DNA of 64,000 bases from Gammaproteobacteria bacterium (GTDB taxonomy: Bacteria > Pseudomonadota > Gammaproteobacteria > JACKNK01), in NCBI GenBank assembly GCA_024234895.1, contig JACKNJ010000002.1, positions 191,001-255,000 of the forward strand, in the 5' to 3' direction. The translations under genes and the position numbers were made by a program. Shown piece by piece: positions 47,679 through 56,030 of the stretch (within the stretch, counting starts at the first letter, position 1; each line of letters starts with the position of its first letter). The notes beneath the pieces are model-generated. The model worked only from the letters and a program-made list of their open reading frames with translations. It ran no database searches and had not been told where the DNA came from.

Positions 47679-47872
47679 GCCGTGCCCTCCCCGGCTTCGC
47701 TCTCCATTTCCGCGTGCGCGACCAGCAACCGTCCGGCCACCAGGGTCTGCGCGCGGCGATAGAACTCCTCGTCGAAACTCGAGTCCGTTTCGCGCATGCG
47801 GCGGACCTCGGATTCGGTGAATTCATGGAAGGCATCGGCCGGGGACTGGACCCGGAAAGTGGCGTCGGACAT
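47675..47872 (-). CDS. 65-residue protein coupled to the membrane SMC-like ATPase
   Basis: Starts at the ATG at 47872 with GAGG 6 bases before it; a longer frame to 47917 lacks a ribosome site. The protein is acidic and predicted helical, SPADAFHEFTESEVRRMRET then DSSFDEEFYRRAQTLVAGRL, with no signal or membrane span. I do not recognise it. The stop overlaps the ATPase start by four bases, so the two should be made together in comparable amounts. It might be an accessory or inhibitory subunit. Confidence 0.6.
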   Translation of the reverse strand: MSDATFRVQSPADAFHEFTESEVRRMRETDSSFDEEFYRRAQTLVAGRLLVAHAEMESEAGEGTA

Positions 47873-47961
47873 GAACATCCTCGGGAGCGGGCGCGAAAGA
47901 CGGCCCATTGTGGGCAAGCCACGCGGGGCCTACAAGTTACGTCTTGTCACGCTGGTTGGCG

Positions 47962-48603
47962 TCAGTCCCGTCCGGCGGCGATGTCGTCCGCTTCCCGGGC
48001 GCTCAGCCAACGCCACGGCAACGGGATCAGCGCGGGCACCCGCGCCCGGTAACGGCGATAAGCCTCGCCGTGGTATTCGATCAGCTTGGCCTCTTCCAGT
48101 CGCGAGCCGATCACGAAATAGACGCTGATCGCGACCGCTGTCAGCAGCCACGGCGCGTTCAGTTCGCGCGTCCAGATCAGCACCAGCCCGAAGCTGTACC
48201 AGGGATGGCGCACGAAGCGGTGCAGCGGCGAGATATGCAGGCGCTCCTGGTCCTCGACCGTGCGCACGCCCTCGCGCAACTGCCGCAGACCGAGGAATTC
48301 ACCACCGTCGTACCAGCGCGTCGACCACAGGAAACCGGTGATGGCGAACAACGCCAGACCTTCCGCGAGCCAGCGCTGCCAACCTTCCCAGCGCCACAGC
48401 GACGGCGCGTCGATCGAATGGGTCAGCCATAACACCGGCATGACCGCGAGCACCGCGACGCTGTTGAACATCAGGCGATAGCCCGGCATCCAGTGGGCGC
48501 GATGTTTCGCCACCCAGCGCTTGACCGGCAATGCCGCCAACAGGGAATGCAGGCCGAAATAGGCGAGCCAGGCTGCCAGCAGGATCAGCAGATCGACATT
48601 CAT
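47962..48603 (-). CDS. membrane-bound methyltransferase (ICMT/PEMT-like)
   Basis: 213 residues with five or six hydrophobic segments. The C-terminal half holds the SAM-binding pattern of isoprenylcysteine/phospholipid methyltransferases: RFVRHPWYSFGLVLIW, GSRLEEAKLIEYHGEAYRRY and ALIPLPWRW. The substrate is unknown; related proteins methylate lipids, isoprenoid cysteine or thiols. It starts 10 bases after the sirB1 stop and is probably cotranscribed with cpdA and sirB1. Confidence 0.75.
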   Translation of the reverse strand: MNVDLLILLAAWLAYFGLHSLLAALPVKRWVAKHRAHWMPGYRLMFNSVAVLAVMPVLWLTHSIDAPSLWRWEGWQRWLAEGLALFAITGFLWSTRWYDGGEFLGLRQLREGVRTVEDQERLHISPLHRFVRHPWYSFGLVLIWTRELNAPWLLTAVAISVYFVIGSRLEEAKLIEYHGEAYRRYRARVPALIPLPWRWLSAREADDIAAGRD

Positions 48604-48613
48604 CCGGGCCGTC

Positions 48614-49459
48614 TCAGTGCAGCCGGGCCGACTGCGCCTGGAGTTCGATCACGCGGGCGCGGATCTGCTCGCTGTCCGGCGCGTCAGGCCGTAACGCCAG
48701 GTAACGACGCAGGTCGGCAAGCGCGGGGGTGAAGCAATCCAGGGTCGCGTACAACACACCACGGTCGCGCAGATCGTCGACGCTGTCCGGCTTGAACTGG
48801 AGGATTCGGTCACAGACCGCGAGTGCGCGATGCAGGTCCTCGTCGCGCAGATACAGCACCTTCAGGTTGTGCAGCATGCGCACGAGGATGTCCCGTTTGG
48901 GCGCGGCCGCCAGCAGCGAGGTCAGTTCGATGCGCTCGGCGTGCTGCTCGCCGACGACCTCGTGCAGACGGTGCTCCAGTTCGTCGATCCCGAGCGAGAC
49001 GCCGCCGGAATATGGGTCCAGCACCACTTCGCCGCCATCGACCGGGCACTTGACCAGGAAATGGCCGGGGAAGGAGATGCCGTCCAACGGCAGGCCGAGG
49101 CGCCGACCGACCTCGATGTAGACCAGCGACAGCGTGATCGGGATACCGGTACGGCGGTCGAGGACTTCGTTCAGGTAGCTGTTGCGCGGGTCGTAGTAGT
49201 CGTCGAAATTGCCGCGAAAACCCTGTTCCTGGAACAGATACCGGTTCAGTTCGGCGAGCGTCGCGAACACATCGGCATCGGCGGCGAGTCGCTGACCGAC
49301 CTCGCCAGCCATCGCGTCCAGACGCATCAGGTAATGGCCGACGTCGAGTTCCGGGTAGGCGTCGCGGGCCAGCAGCAGGGCGATATCGGCGAGCGCGAGT
49401 TGTTCGTCTTCCAGGCCCAGGGCGTCATCGATGCTGGCGAAACGCGGCGCGGTCGTCAC
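48614..49459 (-). CDS. sirB1: SirB1 family protein (transglutaminase-like plus TPR)
   Basis: 281 residues from the GTG at 49459, chosen because GGAGG lies 9 bases before it; a TTG two codons earlier is too close to that site. SirB1 family blocks: FNRG-like NFDDYYDPRNSYLNEVLDRR, TGIPITLSLVYIEVGRRLGL, GISFPGHFLVK and VVLDPYSGG. A C-terminal TPR-like region (LHNLKVLYLRDEDLHRAL, YLALRPDAPDS) follows. The role is unclear, although the family was named from Salmonella. The start is two bases past the cpdA stop. Confidence 0.88.
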   Translation of the reverse strand: MTTAPRFASIDDALGLEDEQLALADIALLLARDAYPELDVGHYLMRLDAMAGEVGQRLAADADVFATLAELNRYLFQEQGFRGNFDDYYDPRNSYLNEVLDRRTGIPITLSLVYIEVGRRLGLPLDGISFPGHFLVKCPVDGGEVVLDPYSGGVSLGIDELEHRLHEVVGEQHAERIELTSLLAAAPKRDILVRMLHNLKVLYLRDEDLHRALAVCDRILQFKPDSVDDLRDRGVLYATLDCFTPALADLRRYLALRPDAPDSEQIRARVIELQAQSARLH

Positions 49460-49461
49460 CG

Positions 49462-50250
49462 TCAATAACCTCCGTCGAGATCGAGATTGCGGACCACGCC
49501 GCCGACCCGCACGACCTCGGTTTCGATCCGGCCATCGGGGTAAAGGCGCAGGCGTCGGTAGCCGGGTTCCAGTTCGGCGAACAGCGGCTGATCGCTGCGA
49601 GCGCGGAACTGGACGTTGGTCGATGGCGTACCGTAAACGCGTACGCCGTCGCGCTCACCCTCGAATTCCTGGTGGATGTGGCCGTTGATGATCGCGCGCA
49701 CGTTGCCGTGGTTGCGGATGATCACGAACAGGTCTTCGTGATTGGTCAGCGCGATGCCGTCCATCCACAGCGAGCCGACATCGACCGGATGATGGTGCAC
49801 CGCGATCAGCACCGATCGCCCGCAGGCCTGGCGGAGCGCGTCGTCGAGTCGCGCCAGTTCCACGACGGACAGTCGTCCCTCGACCTGACCGGGCAGGTGC
49901 GAATCGAGCGGCACACAGACCCAGCCGCCGAGATTGGCAACGGTGGCGGCGCCGAAACGGGCCGCTATCAATGCAGGGTCATCGTGATTGCCCGGAATCG
50001 CCCGCAACGGCACGTCGACCGGCACGTATTCCGCGACCAGCGCCCGCAGGCGTTGATAGGTCTCGTCGCGCTCGTCATGGGCGAGGTCGCCGGTCAGCAG
50101 GACCAGATCGGCAGCCGTGAGGTCGTCACGGGCCGCCGCGAGCACCGCACGCAGCGCGGCGTCGGTGGCGATCCCTTTCAGCTCGCGCGCCGGATCTGCG
50201 AACAGATGCGTGTCGGTGATCTGCACCACCCGCCGGACGCTGTCAGTCAT
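49462..50250 (-). CDS. cpdA: 3',5'-cyclic-nucleotide phosphodiesterase CpdA-like
   Basis: 262 residues from the ATG at 50250. Calcineurin-like metallophosphoesterase motifs are in order: ITDTHLFAD, LLTGDLAHDE, IPGNHDDPA, VHHHPVD and INGHIHQEFEG. CpdA/Icc hydrolyses cAMP in E. coli. First gene of a minus-strand run cpdA-sirB1-methyltransferase. The same fold is used by nucleases (SbcD), but length and motif spacing fit CpdA. Confidence 0.88.
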   Translation of the reverse strand: MTDSVRRVVQITDTHLFADPARELKGIATDAALRAVLAAARDDLTAADLVLLTGDLAHDERDETYQRLRALVAEYVPVDVPLRAIPGNHDDPALIAARFGAATVANLGGWVCVPLDSHLPGQVEGRLSVVELARLDDALRQACGRSVLIAVHHHPVDVGSLWMDGIALTNHEDLFVIIRNHGNVRAIINGHIHQEFEGERDGVRVYGTPSTNVQFRARSDQPLFAELEPGYRRLRLYPDGRIETEVVRVGGVVRNLDLDGGY

Positions 50251-50286
50251 GGTCGCCAAGCCAGCTCACCTGGGCGCCGAACGGGC

Positions 50287-50320
50287 AAAAAAAACGGCGA
50301 CGCGTCGGGTCGCGTCGCCG
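50287..50320 (-). terminator. rho-independent terminator after tRNA-Pro
   Basis: CGGCGACGCG (50295-50304) pairs perfectly with CGCGTCGCCG (50311-50320) over a 6-base loop. Eight A at 50287-50294 give the T-run for minus-strand transcription, ending the tRNA transcript 25 bases after the mature 3' end. Confidence 0.9.
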
Positions 50321-50345
50321 GCGATTCTGGAACGAATCTGAGTGT

Positions 50346-50422
50346 TGGTCGGGGTGAGAGGATTCGAACCTCCGGCCCCTGCCTCCCGAAGACAGTGCTC
50401 TACCAGGCTGAGCTACACCCCG
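50346..50422 (-). tRNA. tRNA-Pro (CGG)
   Basis: 77 nt on the minus strand beginning CGGGGTGTAGCTCAG and ending CACCCCGACCA, with encoded CCA. The acceptor stem CGGGGTG/CACCCCG pairs fully. The anticodon loop TTCGGGA in stem CTGTC/GGCAG gives anticodon CGG, reading CCG codons. The T-arm is GGAGGTTCGAATCCTCT. Confidence 0.96.
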
Positions 50423-50480
50423 GAATGGGTCGTGTTGAAAATTGGGGATCGCGTGAACCGTCACTGGAACAGTGACTGCC

Positions 50481-51455
50481 TCAGTGGCTACGTTCGACCG
50501 CGAAATCCGCCAATGCCAACAGCGCTTCGCGATACGGGGAGTCGGGCAAGTCGGCGAGTGCCGCCTTGGCGAAATCCGCCTCCTGTCGCGCGAGCCGCGT
50601 AGTGTATTGGATGGCATCGGTGGATTCAATCGCTTTGATGACTTCGTCGATCTTCTCGCGACCGCCCTCCTCGATCGCCTTGCGGACCACCGCCGCGTGC
50701 TCCGGCGCGCCGTTGCGCATCACGTAGATCAGCGGCAAGGTCGGCTTGCCCTCGGCGAGGTCGTCACCGACGTTCTTGCCTATCTCGTCGCTGTCCGCGC
50801 CGTAATCCAGCACGTCGTCGATGATCTGGAATGCGGTGCCAAGATGCATGCCGTAGGCGGCCATCGCCTCCTCGACCGCCGCGTCCTGCCCGTTGATCAC
50901 CGCGCCCAGGCGCGTGCCGGCCTCGAACAGCTTGGCGGTCTTGTAACGGATGACCTCCATGTAACCGGCTTCGTCGACATCCGGATCGTTGCAGTTCATC
51001 AACTGCAACACCTCACCCTCAGCGATCACGTTGGTGGTATCCGCGAGGATCTCCATGACGCGCAGATCGTGCAGGTTGGTCATCATCTGGAACGCGCGGG
51101 AATACAGGAAATCGCCGACCAGCACGCTCGCCTCGTTGCCGAACAGCGCATTGGCGGTATCGCGCCCGCGGCGCAGCTCGGAGGCGTCCACGACATCATC
51201 GTGCAACAGGGTCGCGGTATGAATGAATTCCACGATCGCGGCCAGATCGACATGCTGCGCGCCGGCATAACCGCAGGCACGCGCGGCCAGCACGACGAGC
51301 AGCGGTCGCAGGCGTTTACCGCCACTGTTGACGATGTACGCCCCAAGCTGATTGACGAGCACGACATCGGATCGCAGGCGGTTATGGATGAGATCATCGA
51401 CCGCCCGCAGATCCTCCGCGACGAGCCCGCGGATGTGCTCAAGCTGCATGGGCAT
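50481..51455 (-). CDS. ispB: octaprenyl diphosphate synthase
   Basis: 324 residues. Trans-prenyl synthase with first Asp-rich motif LLHDDVVDASELRRG (DDxxD), second motif FQIIDDVLDYGAD, GGKRLRPLL and GKPTLPLIY. It builds the quinone side chain. A second ATG two codons on is possible. In many gammaproteobacteria it is divergent from rplU-rpmA; here the divergent neighbour is a small secreted protein and the tRNA-Pro follows. Confidence 0.94.
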   Translation of the reverse strand: MPMQLEHIRGLVAEDLRAVDDLIHNRLRSDVVLVNQLGAYIVNSGGKRLRPLLVVLAARACGYAGAQHVDLAAIVEFIHTATLLHDDVVDASELRRGRDTANALFGNEASVLVGDFLYSRAFQMMTNLHDLRVMEILADTTNVIAEGEVLQLMNCNDPDVDEAGYMEVIRYKTAKLFEAGTRLGAVINGQDAAVEEAMAAYGMHLGTAFQIIDDVLDYGADSDEIGKNVGDDLAEGKPTLPLIYVMRNGAPEHAAVVRKAIEEGGREKIDEVIKAIESTDAIQYTTRLARQEADFAKAALADLPDSPYREALLALADFAVERSH

Positions 51456-51688
51456 GGCAGGAAAAAGTCCGAAACGAAGGCGCAGGGATGCTAGGGAGGG
51501 GCAAAAATGCTGTCAAGCAACCAAGTGAACATGTTAATTCCGGTTAAAACGTGGCGCGTTCGGCGGAATCGCGGACTAGACTGCGATCTAAGTTACGGAT
51601 TCTGCCCCCTATATTCTGGCCAGTCGGCGAATCGCGAAGCCTTGAAAGCAGTGGCGCACATCGAAAGCCAACACACCGCAGGAGCACC

Positions 51689-52084
51689 ATGTTGACCTCG
51701 CAAATCTCGATCCTCCGCGCGCGCTCGACGGTCGTCGCCGCCGTCTTGCTCATGCTGATGACCCTGTCGGCGGGTTGGTCGACATCCGCCCTCGCGGCGG
51801 ATTCCTATCTCGACGCGATCCAGGAGGAGGCCAGCGATCTCAAGGTCGATTCCGCGGTCTCCATCGATGAACCGAACACCCCGCAAGCCGTGGATGCCGC
51901 CATTCCGGCCGACCTCGATCAAGGTGGCTTCGAGGACCTCCTACGCGCCCGCTACATCGGCAGTTTCATGTTCTACAACAAGCTGAGCGATGCGGATAAG
52001 AAGGCGGTCTACGACGAATACACGAGCAGCAAGGACATCGAGGTGATCCGCAAGAAGATCATCGCGTTGTTTTCATCGCGCTGA
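51689..52084 (+). CDS. small secreted protein of unknown function
   Basis: 131 residues from the ATG at 51689 with GGAG 5 bases before it. The export signal (RSTVVAAVLLMLMTLSAGW, cleavage near ALAADS) leaves a roughly 95-residue acidic protein. The C-terminal half, YIGSFMFYNKLSDADKKAVY then DEYTSSKDIEVIRKKI, looks like a conserved helical module but I cannot name it. The rhodanese gene starts 66 bases downstream on the same strand and shares its only terminator, so the pair likely forms an operon acting in the periplasm. Confidence 0.65.
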   Translation: MLTSQISILRARSTVVAAVLLMLMTLSAGWSTSALAADSYLDAIQEEASDLKVDSAVSIDEPNTPQAVDAAIPADLDQGGFEDLLRARYIGSFMFYNKLSDADKKAVYDEYTSSKDIEVIRKKIIALFSSR

Positions 52085-52150
52085 TGCGCTCCGGGGCGCG
52101 CGATCAGCCCCGACACGAACACCACCCGGAGGACGAGAGGAACAACCACA

Positions 52151-52858
52151 ATGAATATCCGCACCCATACCTTCACCTTCATCACCGCATCGCTGGCCTT
52201 GCTGTTCGCCGGTGCGGCTGCCGCCCTGGACGTCAAGCTCACCGAAACCCGCGACTTCGTCACCGTCAACCACGACGGGCGCAGCGTTCGCATCGAGCGT
52301 ATCCAGGATGAAAACAACGTACTGACCGGCGGTTTCGCGAAAACCTCCCGTAAATGCCCGCCGTTCTGCATCCACGCGATGCACGTCGCACCTGGGGTCA
52401 CCACGGTCGGCGAGGTCGAAATCTTCGACTTCATGGAACGGCAGTTGCGCAACGGATCGGGCGTTCTGATCGACGCCCGCACCCCGGCCTGGAACAAGCG
52501 AGGCACCATCCCCGGTTCGATCAACCTGCCGTTCACCGTGTTCAGCCGCGACACCAGTGATCCGGAACTGGCCTCGGCGATGGCGCAGTTGGGCGTGACC
52601 CGCAAGGGCCCCGACAGCGGGCTCTCGATGAATTCCCTGCTCGACATGATCGGACTGGGCTCCGGCGGCAACTCCGTGTGGGATTTCACCAACGCCAAGG
52701 AAGCGCTTTTCTGGTGCAACGGTCCGTGGTGCGACCAGTCGCCGCGCGCGATCAATGCACTGCTCAAGCAGGGTTACCCGGCGGAGAAGCTGTTTTACTA
52801 CCGTGGCGGCATGCAGCTCTGGCAGATCCTCGGCCTGACCACGATCGTGCCGGAATAA
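52151..52858 (+). CDS. secreted rhodanese-like protein
   Basis: 235 residues. Signal peptide (FITASLALLFAGAAAALD), then an N-terminal domain with the Cys pair KCPPFC, and a rhodanese domain with LIDARTPAWNKRGTIPGSIN and the active-site loop FWCNGPWCDQS, ending FYYRGGMQLW. The first Cys of CNGPWC is at the catalytic position. Rhodaneses move sulfane sulfur; in the periplasm of a sulfur oxidiser such a protein could handle thiosulfate or persulfide, which is inference. Its interdomain segment (about 140-165) is longer than usual. Confidence 0.85.
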   Translation: MNIRTHTFTFITASLALLFAGAAAALDVKLTETRDFVTVNHDGRSVRIERIQDENNVLTGGFAKTSRKCPPFCIHAMHVAPGVTTVGEVEIFDFMERQLRNGSGVLIDARTPAWNKRGTIPGSINLPFTVFSRDTSDPELASAMAQLGVTRKGPDSGLSMNSLLDMIGLGSGGNSVWDFTNAKEALFWCNGPWCDQSPRAINALLKQGYPAEKLFYYRGGMQLWQILGLTTIVPE

Positions 52859-52880
52859 TCCGCGCCGACAGCAGAAACGG

Positions 52881-52907
52881 AAACGGCGGCCAATGGCCGC
52901 CGTTTTT
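52881..52907 (+). terminator. rho-independent terminator after the rhodanese gene
   Basis: AAACGGCGGCC (52881-52891) pairs with GGCCGCCGTTT (52895-52905) around an AAT loop, followed by T to 52907. It lies 22 bases past the stop and also precedes the convergent ttcA end. Confidence 0.9.
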
Positions 52908-52924
52908 CATTTCCGGGTCCGTAC

Positions 52925-53692
52925 TCAATCCGCCACGTCTTCCCCATCGCCCGCGCCCCTTGCCATCAGCGGACGCATGGTGTGCAGCAAGGTCTTGAAT
53001 ATCTGCGGATGACTGCGCTCCTGTTGCGCGAGCAGCGTCTTCATCTCCGCGCGCTGGGTCGGATGCGCGAAACAGGCCGGGCAGGTCTCGTAGATCACCG
53101 GCAGGCCGGCATGCGCCGCGTACGACGCCGTCTGCCGCTCGCGCACATAGATCAGCGGACGGATCACGCGCAGGTCGCCGGCGCGGATCACGTAATTCGC
53201 CTTCATCGTGTTGAGCCGCCCCTCGAACATCGCCGACATCAGGAAGCTCTCGGCCAGATCGTCCAGATGCTGACCCAGCGCCAGCACGTTGTAGCCGTTC
53301 TCGCGCGCGCAGGAATAAAGCGCCCCGCGCTTCATGCGCGCGCAGAAGGCGCAATACGAGGGCTTGCCCATCTGCGTCTTCGCGCGCTCCAGGATCGGCT
53401 CCTCGCGGTAGAAATACGGGATGCCGAGTTCGGCCAGATAGGGCTTCAGCGGCGACGGATCGAAATCCTCCGCGCCGGGATCGATGGTCACCGCGCCGAG
53501 TTCGAAACGCACCGGCGCATGGCGCTGGAAGTGCCGCAGCAGGTGCAGCAGCGACAGCGAGTCCTTGCCTCCCGACAGCGCCAGCAGAACCCGGTCCCCG
53601 TCATTGATCATGCGGTAGTCGACCAGCGCCCGACCGACCGGGCGCAACAAGGCCTTCGGCGGTGCCTGATCGATTTTCGCTGCGTCATTCAT
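52925..53692 (-). CDS. ttcA: tRNA 2-thiocytidine biosynthesis protein TtcA-type
   Basis: 255 residues. PP-loop LLALSGGKDSLSLLHLL (about 32-48), Fe-S cysteines in YCAFCARMKRGALY, LGQHLDDLAESFLMS and a later pair in ETCPACFAHPTQRAEMK. TtcA thiolates C32 of tRNA. The second cysteine block differs from the E. coli PCNLCG sequence, so this is a diverged member. It is convergent with the rhodanese gene. Confidence 0.85.
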   Translation of the reverse strand: MNDAAKIDQAPPKALLRPVGRALVDYRMINDGDRVLLALSGGKDSLSLLHLLRHFQRHAPVRFELGAVTIDPGAEDFDPSPLKPYLAELGIPYFYREEPILERAKTQMGKPSYCAFCARMKRGALYSCARENGYNVLALGQHLDDLAESFLMSAMFEGRLNTMKANYVIRAGDLRVIRPLIYVRERQTASYAAHAGLPVIYETCPACFAHPTQRAEMKTLLAQQERSHPQIFKTLLHTMRPLMARGAGDGEDVAD

Positions 53693-53738
53693 GACCGCGC
53701 AGTGTAAGGGAACCGCGGCGCGCGTTGCGGCGAGCCGC

Positions 53739-54092
53739 CTAACCGATCGCGCCCCGATGGCGCGCGATCGCCGCCACCAGTTCCGGCGGCGGATAGTCGC
53801 TACCGGGCGTCAGCAGGGTTTCGCGCCAGCGTTCGAAGGCAATGGCCAGTTCCGCGTTGGTGCCATGGCAACCGAGCACGTTCAGCACGTGGTCCCCGAC
53901 CCGCCATGGCCCCTCGCCGCGCACCTCGCCCTCGACCACATGCATGGTCCGGGCTGGGTCGCCGAGGTGCCAGTACAGTTCAAACCACAGCAGGCCTTGC
54001 GGGTGCTCGAACAGCTCGGCGACGACGTGTTCCTGCCCGTCCGGGGTGCGGATCATCAGCGGCGCGGTGACGGAAAACAGCTTGTTGCTCAC
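53739..54092 (-). CDS. conserved hypothetical protein
   Basis: 117 residues, no signal or membrane span. Seen: IRTPDGQEHVVAELFEHPQG, LLWFELYWHLGDPARTMHVV and VGDHVLNVLGCHGTNAELAI, then a helical end with YPPPELVAAIARH. I do not recognise a domain; it looks like a small soluble alpha/beta protein. It lies 46 bases upstream of ttcA on the same strand and is divergent from the qmcA-like gene. Confidence 0.6.
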   Translation of the reverse strand: MSNKLFSVTAPLMIRTPDGQEHVVAELFEHPQGLLWFELYWHLGDPARTMHVVEGEVRGEGPWRVGDHVLNVLGCHGTNAELAIAFERWRETLLTPGSDYPPPELVAAIARHRGAIG

Positions 54093-54198
54093 ATGAATGC
54101 CCCCATCTCCCGCTCGAGATTACGCGACCTGCGTCACACGGTTCCCACAGGACACGCGGCTATACTCGCGCGACATCACCCACACCGGAGCGTGTTCC

Positions 54199-55116
54199 AT
54201 GAGTGAATTCGGCATTCTCGTACTGTTCATCTTCGGCCTCGCGGCCGTCGTCATCTTCCTCGGCGTCAAGTCGGTGCCGCAGGGCAACGAGTGGACGGTG
54301 GAGCGCTTCGGCAAATACACCCGCAGCCTGCGTCCCGGCCTGAACCTGATCCTCCCGGTGGTCGACCAGATCGGTCGCCGCCTCAACATGATGGAGCAGG
54401 TGCTCGACGTACCCACCCAGGAGATCATCACCAAGGACAACGCGATGGTCTCGGTCGACGGCGTCGTCTTCTATCAGGTGCTGGATTCGGCTAAGGCCGC
54501 CTACGAGGTCAACAACCTCGAATACGCGATCCTCAATCTCACCATGACCAACATCCGTACCGTCATGGGCTCGATGGACCTGGACGAACTGCTGTCCAAA
54601 CGCGACGACATCAACGCCCGCCTGCTGATTGTCGTCGACGAGGCCACCACGCCGTGGGGCATCAAGGTCACCCGCATCGAGATCAAGGACATCTCCCCGC
54701 CCGCCGATCTGGTCGAATCCATGGCCCGGCAGATGAAGGCCGAGCGCGACAAGCGCGCGCAGATCCTCGAAGCGGAAGGCAAACGGCAGTCGGAGATCCT
54801 CAAGGCCGACGGTGACAAGCAGGCCGCGATCCTCAAGGCCGAGGGCCAGAAGGAAGCGGCGTTCCGCGAGGCCGAGGCCCGCGAACGTCTCGCCGAGGCG
54901 GAGGCCAAGGCCACGCAGATGGTCTCGGTCGCGATCGCGCAGGGCGACGTGCAGGCGGTCAACTACTTCGTCGCGCAGAAATACGTCGAGGCGCTGACTG
55001 CCATCGGCACCGCTCCGAACCAGAAGCTGATCTTCATGCCGATGGAGGCCTCCGGCCTGATCGGCGCGATCGGCGGCGTCGCCGAACTGGCCAAGGCCGC
55101 GATGGAGAAGAAGTGA
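54199..55116 (+). CDS. qmcA: SPFH/band 7 protein, QmcA-like
   Basis: 305 residues from the ATG at 54199. One N-terminal membrane segment (4-24), the band 7 domain with KSVPQGNEWTVERFGKYTR, PVVDQIGRRLNMMEQ, TVMGSMDLDELLSKRDDIN and a long charged helical arm (200-260, KADGDKQAAILKAEGQKEAA) for oligomer assembly. Such proteins form membrane microdomain rings. The stop overlaps the nfeD-like start by one base, and this pairing is conserved. Confidence 0.92.
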   Translation: MSEFGILVLFIFGLAAVVIFLGVKSVPQGNEWTVERFGKYTRSLRPGLNLILPVVDQIGRRLNMMEQVLDVPTQEIITKDNAMVSVDGVVFYQVLDSAKAAYEVNNLEYAILNLTMTNIRTVMGSMDLDELLSKRDDINARLLIVVDEATTPWGIKVTRIEIKDISPPADLVESMARQMKAERDKRAQILEAEGKRQSEILKADGDKQAAILKAEGQKEAAFREAEARERLAEAEAKATQMVSVAIAQGDVQAVNYFVAQKYVEALTAIGTAPNQKLIFMPMEASGLIGAIGGVAELAKAAMEKK

Positions 55117-55553
55117 TGGAATACACGCCCGACTACTGGCACTGGTGGATCCTGGGCGTCGCCCTGGTGATCCTCGAGGCCTTCGCGCCCGGCGCCTTCC
55201 TGGTATGGATGGGCGTCGCCGCGATCGTCGTCGGCTTCCTGCTCTGGCTGATCCCGGCAATGAGCTGGGAAATACAGTTCCTCGTCTTCGCGCTGCTGTC
55301 CGTGTCGACCATCGTCGGCTGGCGCATGTGGTTCAAGCGTCATCCGGAAGAGACCGACCAGCCCTCCCTGAACCGTCGTGGTGAGCAATACATCGGGCGC
55401 AGCTTCACGCTGGAGACCGCGATCGAGAACGGCGTCGGCCGCATCCGCGTCGGCGACAGCCAATGGCGGGTCACCGGCAGCGATCTGCCGGTCGGCAGCA
55501 AGGTCACCGTGATCGGTGTCGATGGCGCGAGCCTCAAGGTCGAGGCGGCGTAA
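55116..55553 (+). CDS. NfeD family membrane protein
   Basis: 145 residues from the ATG at 55116 (TGATG overlap with qmcA). Two or three membrane spans (about 9-75, WWILGVALVILEAFAPGAFL) lead to a small OB-fold domain with YIGRSFTLETAIENGVGRIRV and VGSKVTVIGVDGASLKVE. NfeD partners of SPFH proteins act in membrane organisation or quality control. E. coli YbbK/QmcA-YbbJ is the equivalent pair. Confidence 0.9.
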   Translation: MEYTPDYWHWWILGVALVILEAFAPGAFLVWMGVAAIVVGFLLWLIPAMSWEIQFLVFALLSVSTIVGWRMWFKRHPEETDQPSLNRRGEQYIGRSFTLETAIENGVGRIRVGDSQWRVTGSDLPVGSKVTVIGVDGASLKVEAA

Positions 55554-55557
55554 CCTC

Positions 55558-55938
55558 ATGTCCGATGTCCAGTTGCTGAACCCGGTGATGCTCGACGAAT
55601 TCCTGGTCCGCCTCGGCCAGGAGGACGTCGAGTTCGCCGACACCCTGAACCTGATCGAGGCCCTCTACGACTACCACCCCTGCGCGTTCCGCAGCGGCCT
55701 CGGGGAGGACATGCTGGAGAACGCGGCCGGACAGAACCAGGGCGCCTGCAAGGTGTTCGCCTTCGCCCTGCTCAACAACCTGGTCGACGAGGCCGTGCTG
55801 GCCGCCTTCGGCGAGCACTACCGCGCGGTATTGAAGACGCCGGACGGCAACGACCACCGCAACATCCGCAACTTCATGCAGTACGGCTGGGGCGGCATCG
55901 AATTCGACGACATGCCGTTGCGCCCGAAGGGACATTGA
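55558..55938 (+). CDS. HopJ family protein
   Basis: 126 residues. The small HopJ-type family (PF08888) is recognisable by DTLNLIEALYDYHPCAFRSG, NAAGQNQGACKVFAFALLNN, FGEHYRAVLKTPDGNDHRNI and QYGWGGIEF. Despite the effector name, members are widespread housekeeping-type genes in free-living bacteria with no proven function. It starts four bases after nfeD, so the three genes are likely one operon. Confidence 0.85.
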   Translation: MSDVQLLNPVMLDEFLVRLGQEDVEFADTLNLIEALYDYHPCAFRSGLGEDMLENAAGQNQGACKVFAFALLNNLVDEAVLAAFGEHYRAVLKTPDGNDHRNIRNFMQYGWGGIEFDDMPLRPKGH

Positions 55939-56030
55939 ACCCGCGCATGCGGAGCTTTTCAGAGTTCGCGCATCGCCATACGATCCGCTCCACGGTACTT
56001 CACCGGATCATTTTTCCCACGGAGCTGTCG

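Noticed and set aside
45657..47762. 701-codon plus-strand frame opposite the YhaN-like ATPase
   Set aside because: The minus-strand protein has Walker A, signature and Walker B motifs; the opposite frame has none.
49462..50250. Metallophosphoesterase considered as SbcD/YhaO partner of the ATPase at 45396
   Set aside because: Length and motif spacing fit CpdA, and it lies in a different gene run with sirB1, separated by several genes.
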